Shown here: piece by piece, positions 25,011-32,360 of the stretch
Position numbering within the stretch: position 1 is the stretch's first letter
Layout: every line of letters begins with the position of its first letter
From: Nocardioides jensenii JCM 1364 = NBRC 14755
GTDB taxonomy: Bacteria; Actinomycetota; Actinomycetes; Propionibacteriales; Nocardioidaceae
Direction: 5' to 3'
Assembly: GCF_001552535.1 (NCBI RefSeq)
Contig: NZ_BCRJ01000019.1
Location: forward strand, 1 to 38,959
Length of the DNA: 38,959 nt
Program-made: the position numbers and the translations under genes
Notes under the pieces: model-generated
Seen by the model: the letters and a program-made list of their open reading frames with translations, nothing else
Told to the model about the DNA's origin: nothing
Databases searched by the model: none

Positions 25011-26515
25011 CAGGCCCCGTCCGTCGCGTGTGTGGTGGTGGCGATCAGGTCGACGCCGTCCGTGGCGGTGACCGTCGCAGTGATGATGTCACCCACGGCC
25101 ACACCGCCGGCCACGTCCTCGACCAGTGTCGTGCCGTCCACCTCGGGGCCCTGGTGCGCGGCCCGGCCCTCGACCGCTGCCTCAGGCCCGTCCGCGAGGG
25201 ACTCGACGAGTACGTCGACGGTGCTGCCGATCCGCTCCTCGGCCCGCTGGGCGTTGAGCTCCTCGACCAGCGCGGTCACGTGCTCGGTGCGCTCACGGAC
25301 CTCGTCGGGGTCGAGCTTGCCGTCGTAGGACTCGGCTTCGGTGCCGTCCTCGTCGGAGTAGCCGAAGACGCCGGTGACATCCATGCGTGCTGCCTCGAGG
25401 AAGTCGCACAGGGTCTGCAGGTCGTCCTCGGTCTCACCGGGGAACCCGACGATCACGTTGGAGCGAACTCCCGCCTCGGGGGCCAGGGAGCGGATCTGCT
25501 CCAGCAGCGACAGGAAGCTGTCGGGGTCACCGAACCGGCGCATTCGGCGCAGCACCGACGCCGATGCGTGCTGGAAGGACAGGTCGAAGTAGGGGACGAC
25601 ACCCGGGGTGCCGGCGATCGTCTCGATCAGGCCGGGACGTGTCTCGGCCGGCTGCAGGTAGGAGACCCGCACACGTTCGACACCGTCGACGGCGGCCAGC
25701 TCGGGCAGCAGGGTCTCGAGGAGGCGCAGGTCGCCGAGGTCCTTGCCGTAGGAGGTGGAGTTCTCACTGACCAGGAACAGCTCCTTGACGCCCTGGCTGC
25801 CCAACCACTGGGCCTCCTGCAGCACATCGCTGGGGCGTCGGCTGACGAACGAGCCGCGGAAGCTGGGGATCGCGCAGAACGAGCATCGGCGGTCACACCC
25901 GCTGGCCAGCTTCAGGGGCGCCATCGGACCGCCGTCCAGGCGTCGTCGTACGGCGCGTGGTCCGGAGGCGGGGGCCTGGTCGGCGGCCAGGTCGGGCGCA
26001 TCGAAGACCGGGGCCGCGTGGCCGGGCACGCTCACGCCGCTCGCATCACGGTCGACCGGACTGATCGGCAGCAGCTTGCGCCGGTCGGAGGGCGTGTGGG
26101 CGTGGTGGGTCTCCCCCGCCACGATCGAGCGCAGGCGGGCCGCGATGTCGGGGTAGTCGTCGAAGCCGAGCACGGCGTCGGCTTCGGGAAGGGACTCGGC
26201 GAGGTCCTTGCCGTAGCGTTCGGCCAGGCACCCGACCGCCACGACGGCCTGGGTGTGGCCACCCTTGCCGGCCGACGCCTTGAGGTCGGCGGCCTGCAGC
26301 AGGGTGTCGACGGAGTCCTTCTTGGCGGCCTCGACGAAACCGCAGGTGTTGACCACGACGGTGTCGGCGTCCTCCGGGTCGTCGACGAGACGGAAGCCGT
26401 CTGCTTCGAGCCGACCGGCCAACTCCTCGGAGTCGACCTCATTGCGGGCGCAACCGAGGGTGACCATCGCGACGGAGAGCAGTCCGTCGCCGGGGCGGGT
26501 GTGTGAAGTCGTCAT
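25010..26515 (-). CDS. rimO: Ribosomal protein S12 methylthiotransferase RimO
   Basis: RimO is a radical-SAM enzyme that adds a methylthio group to an aspartate of ribosomal protein S12. In this 501-residue protein the N-terminal domain binds one iron-sulfur cluster through Cys22, Cys58 and Cys96. The radical-SAM cluster uses Cys207, Cys211 and Cys214 ([17 protein letters not shown]). A C-terminal TRAM domain ends the protein. A region of about 45 residues between the first domain and the radical-SAM core (around 150-195) is Asp/Ala/Pro-rich. The ATG at 26515 is certain enough: a full GGAGG lies six bases upstream, and an in-frame extension to 26629 is unlike the family. pgsA follows with a one-base overlap. 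Confidence 0.96.
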   Translation of the reverse strand: MTTSHTRPGDGLLSVAMVTLGCARNEVDSEELAGRLEADGFRLVDDPEDADTVVVNTCGFVEAAKKDSVDTLLQAADLKASAGKGGHTQAVVAVGCLAERYGKDLAESLPEADAVLGFDDYPDIAARLRSIVAGETHHAHTPSDRRKLLPISPVDRDASGVSVPGHAAPVFDAPDLAADQAPASGPRAVRRRLDGGPMAPLKLASGCDRRCSFCAIPSFRGSFVSRRPSDVLQEAQWLGSQGVKELFLVSENSTSYGKDLGDLRLLETLLPELAAVDGVERVRVSYLQPAETRPGLIETIAGTPGVVPYFDLSFQHASASVLRRMRRFGDPDSFLSLLEQIRSLAPEAGVRSNVIVGFPGETEDDLQTLCDFLEAARMDVTGVFGYSDEDGTEAESYDGKLDPDEVRERTEHVTALVEELNAQRAEERIGSTVDVLVESLADGPEAAVEGRAAHQGPEVDGTTLVEDVAGGVAVGDIITATVTATDGVDLIATTTHATDGA

Positions 26516-26616
26516 GGTTGCCTCCGAGTATGCCGGTCCCCGGCTGCCGAGGCATCTTTCCGGAGCCCCTCGAGCACGGTGAGGACGGTCACGCGTCGGC
26601 CCCTCACGGCGTACGA

Positions 26617-26654
26617 CGGCCCCGGACACCGCGCAGAAGCAGGGTCCGGGGCCG
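26617..26654 (-). terminator. Terminator of the arfABC operon
   Basis: CGGCCCCGGAC (26617-26627) pairs perfectly with GTCCGGGGCCG (26644-26654) around a 16-base loop. It starts 28 bases after the arfC stop. No T-run follows. Confidence 0.8.
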
Positions 26655-26682
26655 CCATGGGCTCACCGGTGCACGCGCCCGG

Positions 26683-27501
26683 TCAGTCGTCCCAGCGGGC
26701 GAAGCCGGCAGCCCGTGCCGCAGCCTCGGATTCGAACCACACCTCGGCGATCGTGCGACCGAAGTACGGCGACTCCTCCGTGTGGAACTTCATCGAGTCC
26801 GCGTTCCCCTTGATCGAGAACGCACCACCCGGCGACGCTCCACCCGCCAACGGAGCGGCCGACCCCGGACCGTGCGCACCCTCGGGGATCGAGGCGGACG
26901 CAGCCGGGGCCGTTGCTGCGGCGCTCGCGGCAACCGGCCTGATCGCCGTGTCCCCATCAGTCGACGCGGCGTCGCCCCCGGCCCCGGAGCTCGCCGTGTC
27001 CGCGGTGTCGTAGGACGGGTCAGCGTGGAGACCGGGAGTGGCGGTCACGACCGGCTCGGGATCGGCCGTTCCGGCATGGGCACCGAGAACGGTCACCGCG
27101 CCGGCGCCTCCCGCGGAACCGGACGCGGTGTCTCCTGCCGACCACGTGTCGGCGGTCTCCACCACCGACGCGTCACCGGCCGCGTGGGCCTGGGCAGGCG
27201 GGTCCGCGTGCGCCGAGACCGGGCCGGAGTCGAAGGCCACGGGCTCGACCCGCTCGGCGTCGTACGCCGGTTCGGTGGTCGCCTCCGTGCCCTTCGCCGA
27301 CCGGTCACCGGCCAGGGCAACCGCGCCGACGCCACCAGCACCGACGCCGACTGCTCCGGCTCCGGCACAACCGCCAGTGGCTCCGCGACCGGCGACCGAG
27401 GCGACCTCGACCTTGCGCAGGGTCAGGAACAGTGTGACAAGGGCTCCGAGCAGCGCCGCCAGCACGAGCCAGAACCAGTTCTCCTCCATCAGCCAGCCCA
27501 T
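26683..27501 (-). CDS. arfC: ArfC-like channel accessory protein with sunset domain
   Basis: This 272-residue protein has an N-terminal membrane helix (about 8-28, FWLVLAALLGALVTLFLTL). A long Ala/Gly/Thr/Asp-rich low-complexity linker follows (about 36-226). The C-terminal sunset domain is at about 228-272, with FSIKGNADSMKFH and SPYFGRTIAEVWFESE; this domain marks the ArfC sunset variant. ArfC accompanies the OmpA-like ArfA in mycobacteria, where the operon has been tied to acid adaptation and ammonia release; the mechanism is unsettled. The ATG at 27501 shares one base with the arfB stop (TGATG) and has AAGGAGG six bases upstream. The linker is unusually long for such a small domain and probably spans the cell wall. 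Confidence 0.85.
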   Translation of the reverse strand: MGWLMEENWFWLVLAALLGALVTLFLTLRKVEVASVAGRGATGGCAGAGAVGVGAGGVGAVALAGDRSAKGTEATTEPAYDAERVEPVAFDSGPVSAHADPPAQAHAAGDASVVETADTWSAGDTASGSAGGAGAVTVLGAHAGTADPEPVVTATPGLHADPSYDTADTASSGAGGDAASTDGDTAIRPVAASAAATAPAASASIPEGAHGPGSAAPLAGGASPGGAFSIKGNADSMKFHTEESPYFGRTIAEVWFESEAAARAAGFARWDD

Positions 27502-27650
27502 CAGAAGCCTCCTTCGGCCCTGGCGCCGGTCTCGGCCTCCAGGTCATCGACGTGCGGCAACGCGAGAGCGACGACCGCGTAGGTGAGAAGTGCGCCGACC
27601 AGGAACGCCAGCAGGATCAGGAACCACAGTTGTCCGAACAGCCATGCCAT
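27501..27650 (-). CDS. arfB: ArfB-like small membrane protein
   Basis: This 49-residue protein is one membrane helix (about 3-31, WLFGQLWFLILLAFLVGALLTY is its core region in part) with a short acidic C-terminal tail (DDLEAETGARAEGG). Size, topology and position between an OmpA-like gene and a sunset-domain gene match ArfB of the mycobacterial arfABC operon. The ATG at 27650 has GAGGAG seven bases upstream. The gap to arfA is 10 bases, and the stop overlaps the arfC start by one base. The open frame continues upstream into arfA, but that is shadow. It probably helps ArfA localise or assemble. Confidence 0.82.
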   Translation of the reverse strand: MAWLFGQLWFLILLAFLVGALLTYAVVALALPHVDDLEAETGARAEGGF

Positions 27651-27660
27651 GTCGTGCTCC

Positions 27661-28488
27661 TCACTGAACCTGGATGTCGGCGAACCGGTTGAGATCCCGG
27701 CCCGCCTGGGTGGAGTTGTCACCGATCGGGTCGTCTGCACCGACTCCCTCGGCGGAGCTGACGCCGACGCCCGCTGCCTCGAGGACCTCGGCCACGGCGT
27801 CGGCTCGACCACTCGACAGGGGGCTGGTGGGCCGGGCCCGGTCATCGGTGTGGCCGGTGACCGTCACCGAGGCACCGCACTCGGCCAGCAGCCACGCCAC
27901 GGTGTCGACCTGTTCGGCCTCGGCTCCGGCCAGGGCGCTGGCCTTCTCGCCGAACGCGACCTTGTTCCTGCCCAGGACTTTGTCGACCTGCGCCTGCAGC
28001 TTGTCGCATGTCGCGGCACCGTCCCCGGCACCCTTGTCCCCGGCGCCCTTCTCACCGGAGCCCTTGTCGCCCGAGTCGTCGTCAGCTGCGCCCTGGTCGT
28101 GACCTGCGCCCTGGTCGTCAGCGGCATCCTGGTCGTCGGCGCCGGCGGCACCGCCATCGACGTCCGCCACGCGTACGCCGTCGACTCCCTCGACGATGCC
28201 CTCGACATCGGCCGATCGGGCTCCCTTGGCCCCGGCCAGGTCGACGGTGGCGTCTCGACCGTCGAAGTCGACCTTCGCCCCCGAGATGCCCTTCCCCTCG
28301 AGCGCACTCTGGGTGCGCTCCTTCAGGTCGGACTCCGTGTCACCGCGCCCGATCACCAAGGCCAGGGCGGCCAGCAGCAGCGGAACAAGCAAAAGGGCGA
28401 GCCACCACGGCCCGCCCAATTTTCTGTGCCCCCATCGAGTGTCACCGTCGACGCGAGTGGCGCGTCCGGACTCGTTCTCATTCACCAT
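27661..28488 (-). CDS. arfA: ArfA-like OmpA family protein with BON domain
   Basis: This 275-residue protein repeats the layout of M. tuberculosis OmpATb/ArfA (Rv0899). A short basic N-terminus is followed by one membrane helix (about 28-48), a BON domain (about 50-112), a Gly/Asp/Lys linker rich in GDKGAG-like motifs (about 112-157), and an OmpA C-terminal domain (about 165-275). The OmpA part shows VTGHTDD, SSGRADAV and a closing GRDLNRFADIQVQ, which holds the Asp and Arg used to bind peptidoglycan. Whether the family forms a pore is disputed, and peptidoglycan anchoring is better supported. The ATG at 28488 has GGGAG upstream. arfB and arfC follow in one operon that ends in the hairpin at 26617-26654. 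Confidence 0.87.
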   Translation of the reverse strand: MVNENESGRATRVDGDTRWGHRKLGGPWWLALLLVPLLLAALALVIGRGDTESDLKERTQSALEGKGISGAKVDFDGRDATVDLAGAKGARSADVEGIVEGVDGVRVADVDGGAAGADDQDAADDQGAGHDQGAADDDSGDKGSGEKGAGDKGAGDGAATCDKLQAQVDKVLGRNKVAFGEKASALAGAEAEQVDTVAWLLAECGASVTVTGHTDDRARPTSPLSSGRADAVAEVLEAAGVGVSSAEGVGADDPIGDNSTQAGRDLNRFADIQVQ

Positions 28489-28560
28489 CAGAACTCCCGA
28501 GATGTGATTTGGATAGGCGCTCTCTCCAACTCAGGAACCTAGTGCCAAATGTCCGGAATG

Positions 28561-28603
28561 CGCCAGGGGTCCTGTCCCGAGGAACGAGACGGGAGCCCTG
28601 GCG
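28561..28603 (-). terminator. Terminator of the acyl-CoA synthetase gene
   Basis: CGCCAGGG (28561-28568) pairs with CCCTGGCG (28596-28603). An inner TCCCG/CGGGA stem (28575-28579 with 28590-28594) closes a 10-base loop, with a bulge between. It lies 31 bases after the stop at 28634. The remaining gap up to arfA (28489-28560) must hold the arf promoter, which I could not fix. Confidence 0.7.
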
Positions 28604-28633
28604 GACGTCAGGGCGGCGCGGGCCCCGGGCCGG

Positions 28634-30268
28634 TCAGCCCAGTCCGAGATCCTTCGTCGCGCGCTCGCGCATCTCCACCTTGCGCACCTTGCCGGTCACC
28701 GTCATCGGGAACTCCTCGACGACCAGCACGTAGCGCGGGATCTTGTAGTGCGCCAGCTTGCCGGTGCAGAAGGCCCTGACCCCGTCGGCGTCCAGGGGCT
28801 CGGCACCCTCGCGCATCTGCAACCAGGCCATCAGCTCCTCGCCGTACTTCTGGTCCGGGACTCCGATCACCTGGGCGTCGAGGATGTCGGGGTGGGTGTA
28901 GAGGAACTCCTCGATCTCACGGGGGTAGATGTTCTCCCCGCCACGGATCACGAGATCCTTGATGCGACCGGTGATCGCGAGGTTGCCTTCGGCATCCATG
29001 ACCGCCAGGTCACCGGTGTGCATCCAGCCGTCGGCGTCCACGGCCTCAGCTGTCTTCTCCGGGTCCTCCCAGTAGCCCAGCATCACCGAGTAGCCCTTGG
29101 TCAGGAACTCCCCCGGCTCACCGCGCGGCACGGTCGCTCCGGTGACCGGGTCAACCACCTTGACCTCGAGGTGCGCCCCGACGCTGCCGACCGTGCCCAC
29201 CTTGACCTCGAAGGGGTCATCCGGTGTGGTCTGGGTGGAGACGGGCGAGGTCTCGGTCATGCCGTAGCAGATGGTCATGTCGGTCACCCCGGCGTCGAGC
29301 ACCTGGCGCATCATCTCCGCCGGACAGGGAGACCCGGCCATGATCCCGGTGCGCAAGGAGGAGATGTCGTAGGAGGCGAAGTCAGGTAGGGCCCACATCG
29401 CGATGAACATCGTCGGCACGCCGTACAGGCTGGTGCAGCTCTCCGAGTCGACGGAGTGCAATGTGATGGCCGGGTCGAATCCGGGCGCGGGAATGACCAT
29501 GCAGGCACCGTGGGTGATCGCCGCCAGATTGCCCATCACCATGCCGAAGCAGTGGTAGAACGGCACCGGGATGCAGATCCGATCGTGCTCGGTGTAGCCG
29601 CAGCCACGCCCGACGAAGTAGCCGTTGTTGAGGATGTTGCGGTGGCTGAGCGTGGCGCCCTTGGGAAACCCGGTGGTTCCGGAGGTGTACTGGATGTTGA
29701 TCGGGTCGGTCGGCGACAGGGTCGTCTGCATCGCGGCCACGCGCCCAGGATCGACCGCGTCGGCGCCTGCGACCAGCTCGTCCCACGACGACTGCCCGAT
29801 CACCACGACGCGCTCGAGGGACGGACAGTCCGCACGGACCTCCTCCACCATGGCCGGGTAGTCACTGGTCTTGAACGACTCGGCCACGACCATCGTGGTG
29901 ATGCCGGCCTGGTTGATCACGTAGCCGACCTCGTGCGTGCGGTACGCAGGGTTCACATTGACCAGGATCGCGCCCAGCTTCGCGGTGGCGAGCTGCACCA
30001 GCGTCCACTCCGCGCAGTTGGGCGACCAGATGCCGACCCGGTCGCCGGTCTCCACACCCGCGGCCAGAAGTCCGCGCGCCAGGGTCTCGACGTCGGCCGC
30101 GAGCTCCGCGTAGGTCCACCGCCGACCGCTGGCCACCTCGACCAGTGCCTCACGGTCCGCGAAGGACACAACGGTGTCGTCGAACTTGTCGGCGATGGTC
30201 TGCTCGAGAAGGGGTACGTCGGTCGGACCGACCGCGTGACTGGGCTGGGGCAGCGTGTCCTGGTTCAC
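28634..30268 (-). CDS. AMP-binding acyl-CoA synthetase
   Basis: This 544-residue adenylate-forming enzyme activates a carboxylic acid, probably a fatty acid, to its acyl-CoA. The P-loop-like motif is YTSGTTGFPKGATLSH (about 195-210). Others are ICYGMTETSP (about 336), HTGDL (about 418-422), the hinge GRIKDLVIRGGENIYP, and the catalytic lysine in MTVTGKVRKVEM (about 527). It resembles the medium- and long-chain FadD group, including FadD35-like proteins; chain length cannot be read. The GTG at 30268 has GGGGAG almost touching it, which is close for a ribosome site, and a weak CAGACT seven bases upstream. It sits between the RodZ-like gene and arfA with its own terminator, so it is probably a single-gene unit. 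Confidence 0.92.
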   Translation of the reverse strand: MNQDTLPQPSHAVGPTDVPLLEQTIADKFDDTVVSFADREALVEVASGRRWTYAELAADVETLARGLLAAGVETGDRVGIWSPNCAEWTLVQLATAKLGAILVNVNPAYRTHEVGYVINQAGITTMVVAESFKTSDYPAMVEEVRADCPSLERVVVIGQSSWDELVAGADAVDPGRVAAMQTTLSPTDPINIQYTSGTTGFPKGATLSHRNILNNGYFVGRGCGYTEHDRICIPVPFYHCFGMVMGNLAAITHGACMVIPAPGFDPAITLHSVDSESCTSLYGVPTMFIAMWALPDFASYDISSLRTGIMAGSPCPAEMMRQVLDAGVTDMTICYGMTETSPVSTQTTPDDPFEVKVGTVGSVGAHLEVKVVDPVTGATVPRGEPGEFLTKGYSVMLGYWEDPEKTAEAVDADGWMHTGDLAVMDAEGNLAITGRIKDLVIRGGENIYPREIEEFLYTHPDILDAQVIGVPDQKYGEELMAWLQMREGAEPLDADGVRAFCTGKLAHYKIPRYVLVVEEFPMTVTGKVRKVEMRERATKDLGLG

Positions 30269-30290
30269 GCTCCCCAGTCTGCCGCACCCG

Positions 30291-30320
30291 ACCGCGCGCC
30301 GCGAAGGAGCGACGCGCGGT
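30291..30320 (-). terminator. Terminator of the ftsK/RodZ-like transcript
   Basis: ACCGCGCG (30291-30298) pairs with CGCGCGGT (30313-30320) around a 14-base loop, five bases beyond the RodZ-like stop. A further CCC/GGG pairing is possible past a one-base bulge. Confidence 0.7.
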
Positions 30321-30325
30321 GGGGA

Positions 30326-32263
30326 TCACTGCGAGGGACGGAAGGTCTTCTGGGCCGACTTGCCGTCCGCACCCAGGGCGCCGTGCTCGACCCCGTTGAT
30401 CTCGACGTCGACGGCTCCGGCATCGCTGGACTTGACCCGCACCGGCGGGGAGACGTCGATGCGGTGCACGTCGCCGTAGACGACGTCGTCGTTGAAGATG
30501 ACCTTGCCCTTGCCGTTGCGGATCTCGAGGTGGGCCGCGCCGTTGGCGGTGATCTTCAGGGTCACGTTGTCGACGGTGGGGGCGGTCTGGTTCGGACCGT
30601 CGGAGCCGTTCAGGATCGGCGCCGGGCTCTGCAGCTCGACCGGCGTGTCCATGATCAACCGGGCCACTGACCAGGCCAGCACCAGCGTCATGATCGCCGC
30701 GATCAGCACCGACCAGTTCGGCCCGCCCCTGGTGGCCCGAATGCCACCGCTGGAGCCGGTCGCCAACTCCGCCTCGAACACCTTGCGCGGGTTGATCGGG
30801 GCGTTCGCATAGCGTTCGTCGTACGACGTCAGCAGCGGGGCGACATCGAGGCCGAGCACCCGGGCCAGCGTGCGCAGGTGACCGCGGGCGTAGAAGTCGC
30901 CGCCACAGGGGACGAAGTCGTCGACCTCGATCGACTCGATCACGTGCGGACGGATGCGGGTGCGTTCGGCGAGCGCGTCGACACTGAGACCGATCCGCGT
31001 GCGAGCGGCACTGATCTCCGGGCCGATCACCGGCTCGGCGGCCGGCTCGACCGCATAGTCGTCGATCACGAGTGGCTCGACGGTCGCCTTCGCCGTGGCG
31101 ATGGGACGGACCCGGTCGCCCCAGACGCTGGTCTCCTCGACGAGCGGGACGCTGCCCTCGCGACGCAGCTCGCGCCCTTCGGGGAGATCGTCGCGCGTCT
31201 CGCCGTCGGCCCCATCGTGCGCCGTGTCGCGTGCCGTGGCGCCGTCGAGGAACAGGTTGCTCCGGATCTCGACGCGCGCCGCGGGCGACGGGTCACGCAG
31301 CGGTGCGGGGGTCGCGCTGGCGACGATCGGCTGGGTCAGCTCCTCATCGGCCGCCGCCTCCGTCGGCTGGTGCTCGTGCTCGTCGTCGTCGTCGGTGAGC
31401 GAGCCACGTCCGGCCACCTGATCGGCGACAGCTGCCTTCCAGGCACCGAACGCGGTGGCCAGGCGAGTGCCGAGGCGACCACGCGCCGGCTCGTCGTCCA
31501 CCTCCTCGGCGGCCTGCGCGTCATCGATCGCCGCACGGACCGTGTCGTCGTCGAGATCGGCGTCGTGCTGCACGGTTGCGGACGAGGACGGCAGCACGAT
31601 CGTGGTGGGCGGGTCGAGCGGCGGGTCGAGCTCGTCGGTCGTCTCGTCGTCGGTCAGGGGCACCTCGTCGACGGGCGGCTCCGGCTCGATCACCCTGGTC
31701 GCGCCGCCGGCGAGCTGGCGCAGCGCGGTGGTCAGGTCACCGGAGACTCCGGGCACCCGGGTCGACAGGCCCAGCGGCAGGGCGAACGGGGCGCCGTACA
31801 GCTTCTCGCTGATCAGGCTCTGCCGACGACCGGTGGCGTCCAGCTCGTCGCGCACCCGCTCGGGGTTGTGCGGCACCAGCACGAGCTTGCCGTCACGCAG
31901 CAGACCACGGCGAGGCGTGTGCTCCACGGCCGCCAGGGCGCCCCACGGGAGTCCCCGCCAGGCCTTGCCGAGGCGCAGTCGCACGCCCTGGGCGTCGGCG
32001 ACCATCAACGGCGTACGGGCGTCGACGAAGGCGTGCAGCCAGGTGGCACCGATGGCGGCGAGCACCGCGAACAGCACCCAGTCCAGCACGGCGCCGGACT
32101 GGACCGCGCGACCCAGGTAGGCGATGGCGACCGCGGAGGCGACCGCGCCGATCAGCGCGGCCAGTCCCCCGTTGCGTCGCACCTCGACGATGTCGGGGGC
32201 CGCACCCAGGCTGCTTCCGGTGCTCTCGTCCACGTCGGTGGCGAACCGTTCCACTGCGCTCAC
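30326..32263 (-). CDS. RodZ-like HTH/DUF4115 membrane protein with N-terminal PH-like extension
   Basis: The C-terminal third of this 645-residue protein is the RodZ-like unit found between ftsK and rimO in actinobacteria: a helix-turn-helix (about 412-475, ARTRIGLSVDALAERTRIRP), one membrane helix (about 527-547), and an external DUF4115 domain (about 560-635). Unusually, about 400 residues precede it: two membrane helices (about 34-52 and 62-78), a PH-like beta region (TPLMVADAQGVRLRLGKAW, about 83-130), and an acidic disordered stretch. RodZ proteins link the cytoskeleton to cell-wall synthesis; a role in growth or division is inferred from family and from ftsK upstream. The GTG at 32263 overlaps the stop of a 29-codon ORF by four bases (GTGA) and follows GGGGGAG very closely; a GTG three codons later is possible. 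Confidence 0.85.
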   Translation of the reverse strand: MSAVERFATDVDESTGSSLGAAPDIVEVRRNGGLAALIGAVASAVAIAYLGRAVQSGAVLDWVLFAVLAAIGATWLHAFVDARTPLMVADAQGVRLRLGKAWRGLPWGALAAVEHTPRRGLLRDGKLVLVPHNPERVRDELDATGRRQSLISEKLYGAPFALPLGLSTRVPGVSGDLTTALRQLAGGATRVIEPEPPVDEVPLTDDETTDELDPPLDPPTTIVLPSSSATVQHDADLDDDTVRAAIDDAQAAEEVDDEPARGRLGTRLATAFGAWKAAVADQVAGRGSLTDDDDEHEHQPTEAAADEELTQPIVASATPAPLRDPSPAARVEIRSNLFLDGATARDTAHDGADGETRDDLPEGRELRREGSVPLVEETSVWGDRVRPIATAKATVEPLVIDDYAVEPAAEPVIGPEISAARTRIGLSVDALAERTRIRPHVIESIEVDDFVPCGGDFYARGHLRTLARVLGLDVAPLLTSYDERYANAPINPRKVFEAELATGSSGGIRATRGGPNWSVLIAAIMTLVLAWSVARLIMDTPVELQSPAPILNGSDGPNQTAPTVDNVTLKITANGAAHLEIRNGKGKVIFNDDVVYGDVHRIDVSPPVRVKSSDAGAVDVEINGVEHGALGADGKSAQKTFRPSQ

Positions 32264-32360
32264 ATCTCCCCCTGGTTCACTCGCAGTTCGCGCGCACCGT
32301 CAGGGTGCGCGGCCATGTCACGGCGCAGACGCGCTCTCGCTTCGCTCACATCTCCCCCTG
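32257..32360. repeat. 18-base direct repeat at the ftsK/RodZ-like junction
   Basis: CGCTCACATCTCCCCCTG occurs at 32257-32274 and again at 32343-32360, an offset of 86 bases. On the minus strand each copy encodes the end of one frame (QGEM plus TGA) and the GTGAGC that opens the next. Between the copies lies a hairpin CGCGCACC/GGTGCGCG (32291-32311). Confidence 0.9.
32260..32349 (-). CDS. 29-codon ORF bridging ftsK and the RodZ-like gene
   Basis: The ORF opens with a GTG that overlaps the ftsK stop by four bases (GTGA). It runs 29 codons and ends in a TGA that overlaps the GTG of the RodZ-like gene in the same way. The peptide is basic and Arg/Ala-rich at the start (SEARARLRRDMAAHPDG) and ends QGEM, like FtsK itself. 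I know no family for it. Two readings fit: a true small gene, or a translated linker that keeps ribosomes moving after a short insertion split an older ftsK/RodZ-like overlap. The 18-base direct repeat at both junctions favours the second. Its own ribosome site is the GGGGGAG at the end of ftsK. Confidence 0.4.
   Translation of the reverse strand: MSEARARLRRDMAAHPDGARELRVNQGEM

Noticed and set aside
26728..26738. GGTTCGAATCC, a tRNA T-arm-like sequence on the minus strand
   Set aside because: It encodes part of EVWFESE in the ArfC sunset domain. No acceptor stem or other arms can be folded around it.
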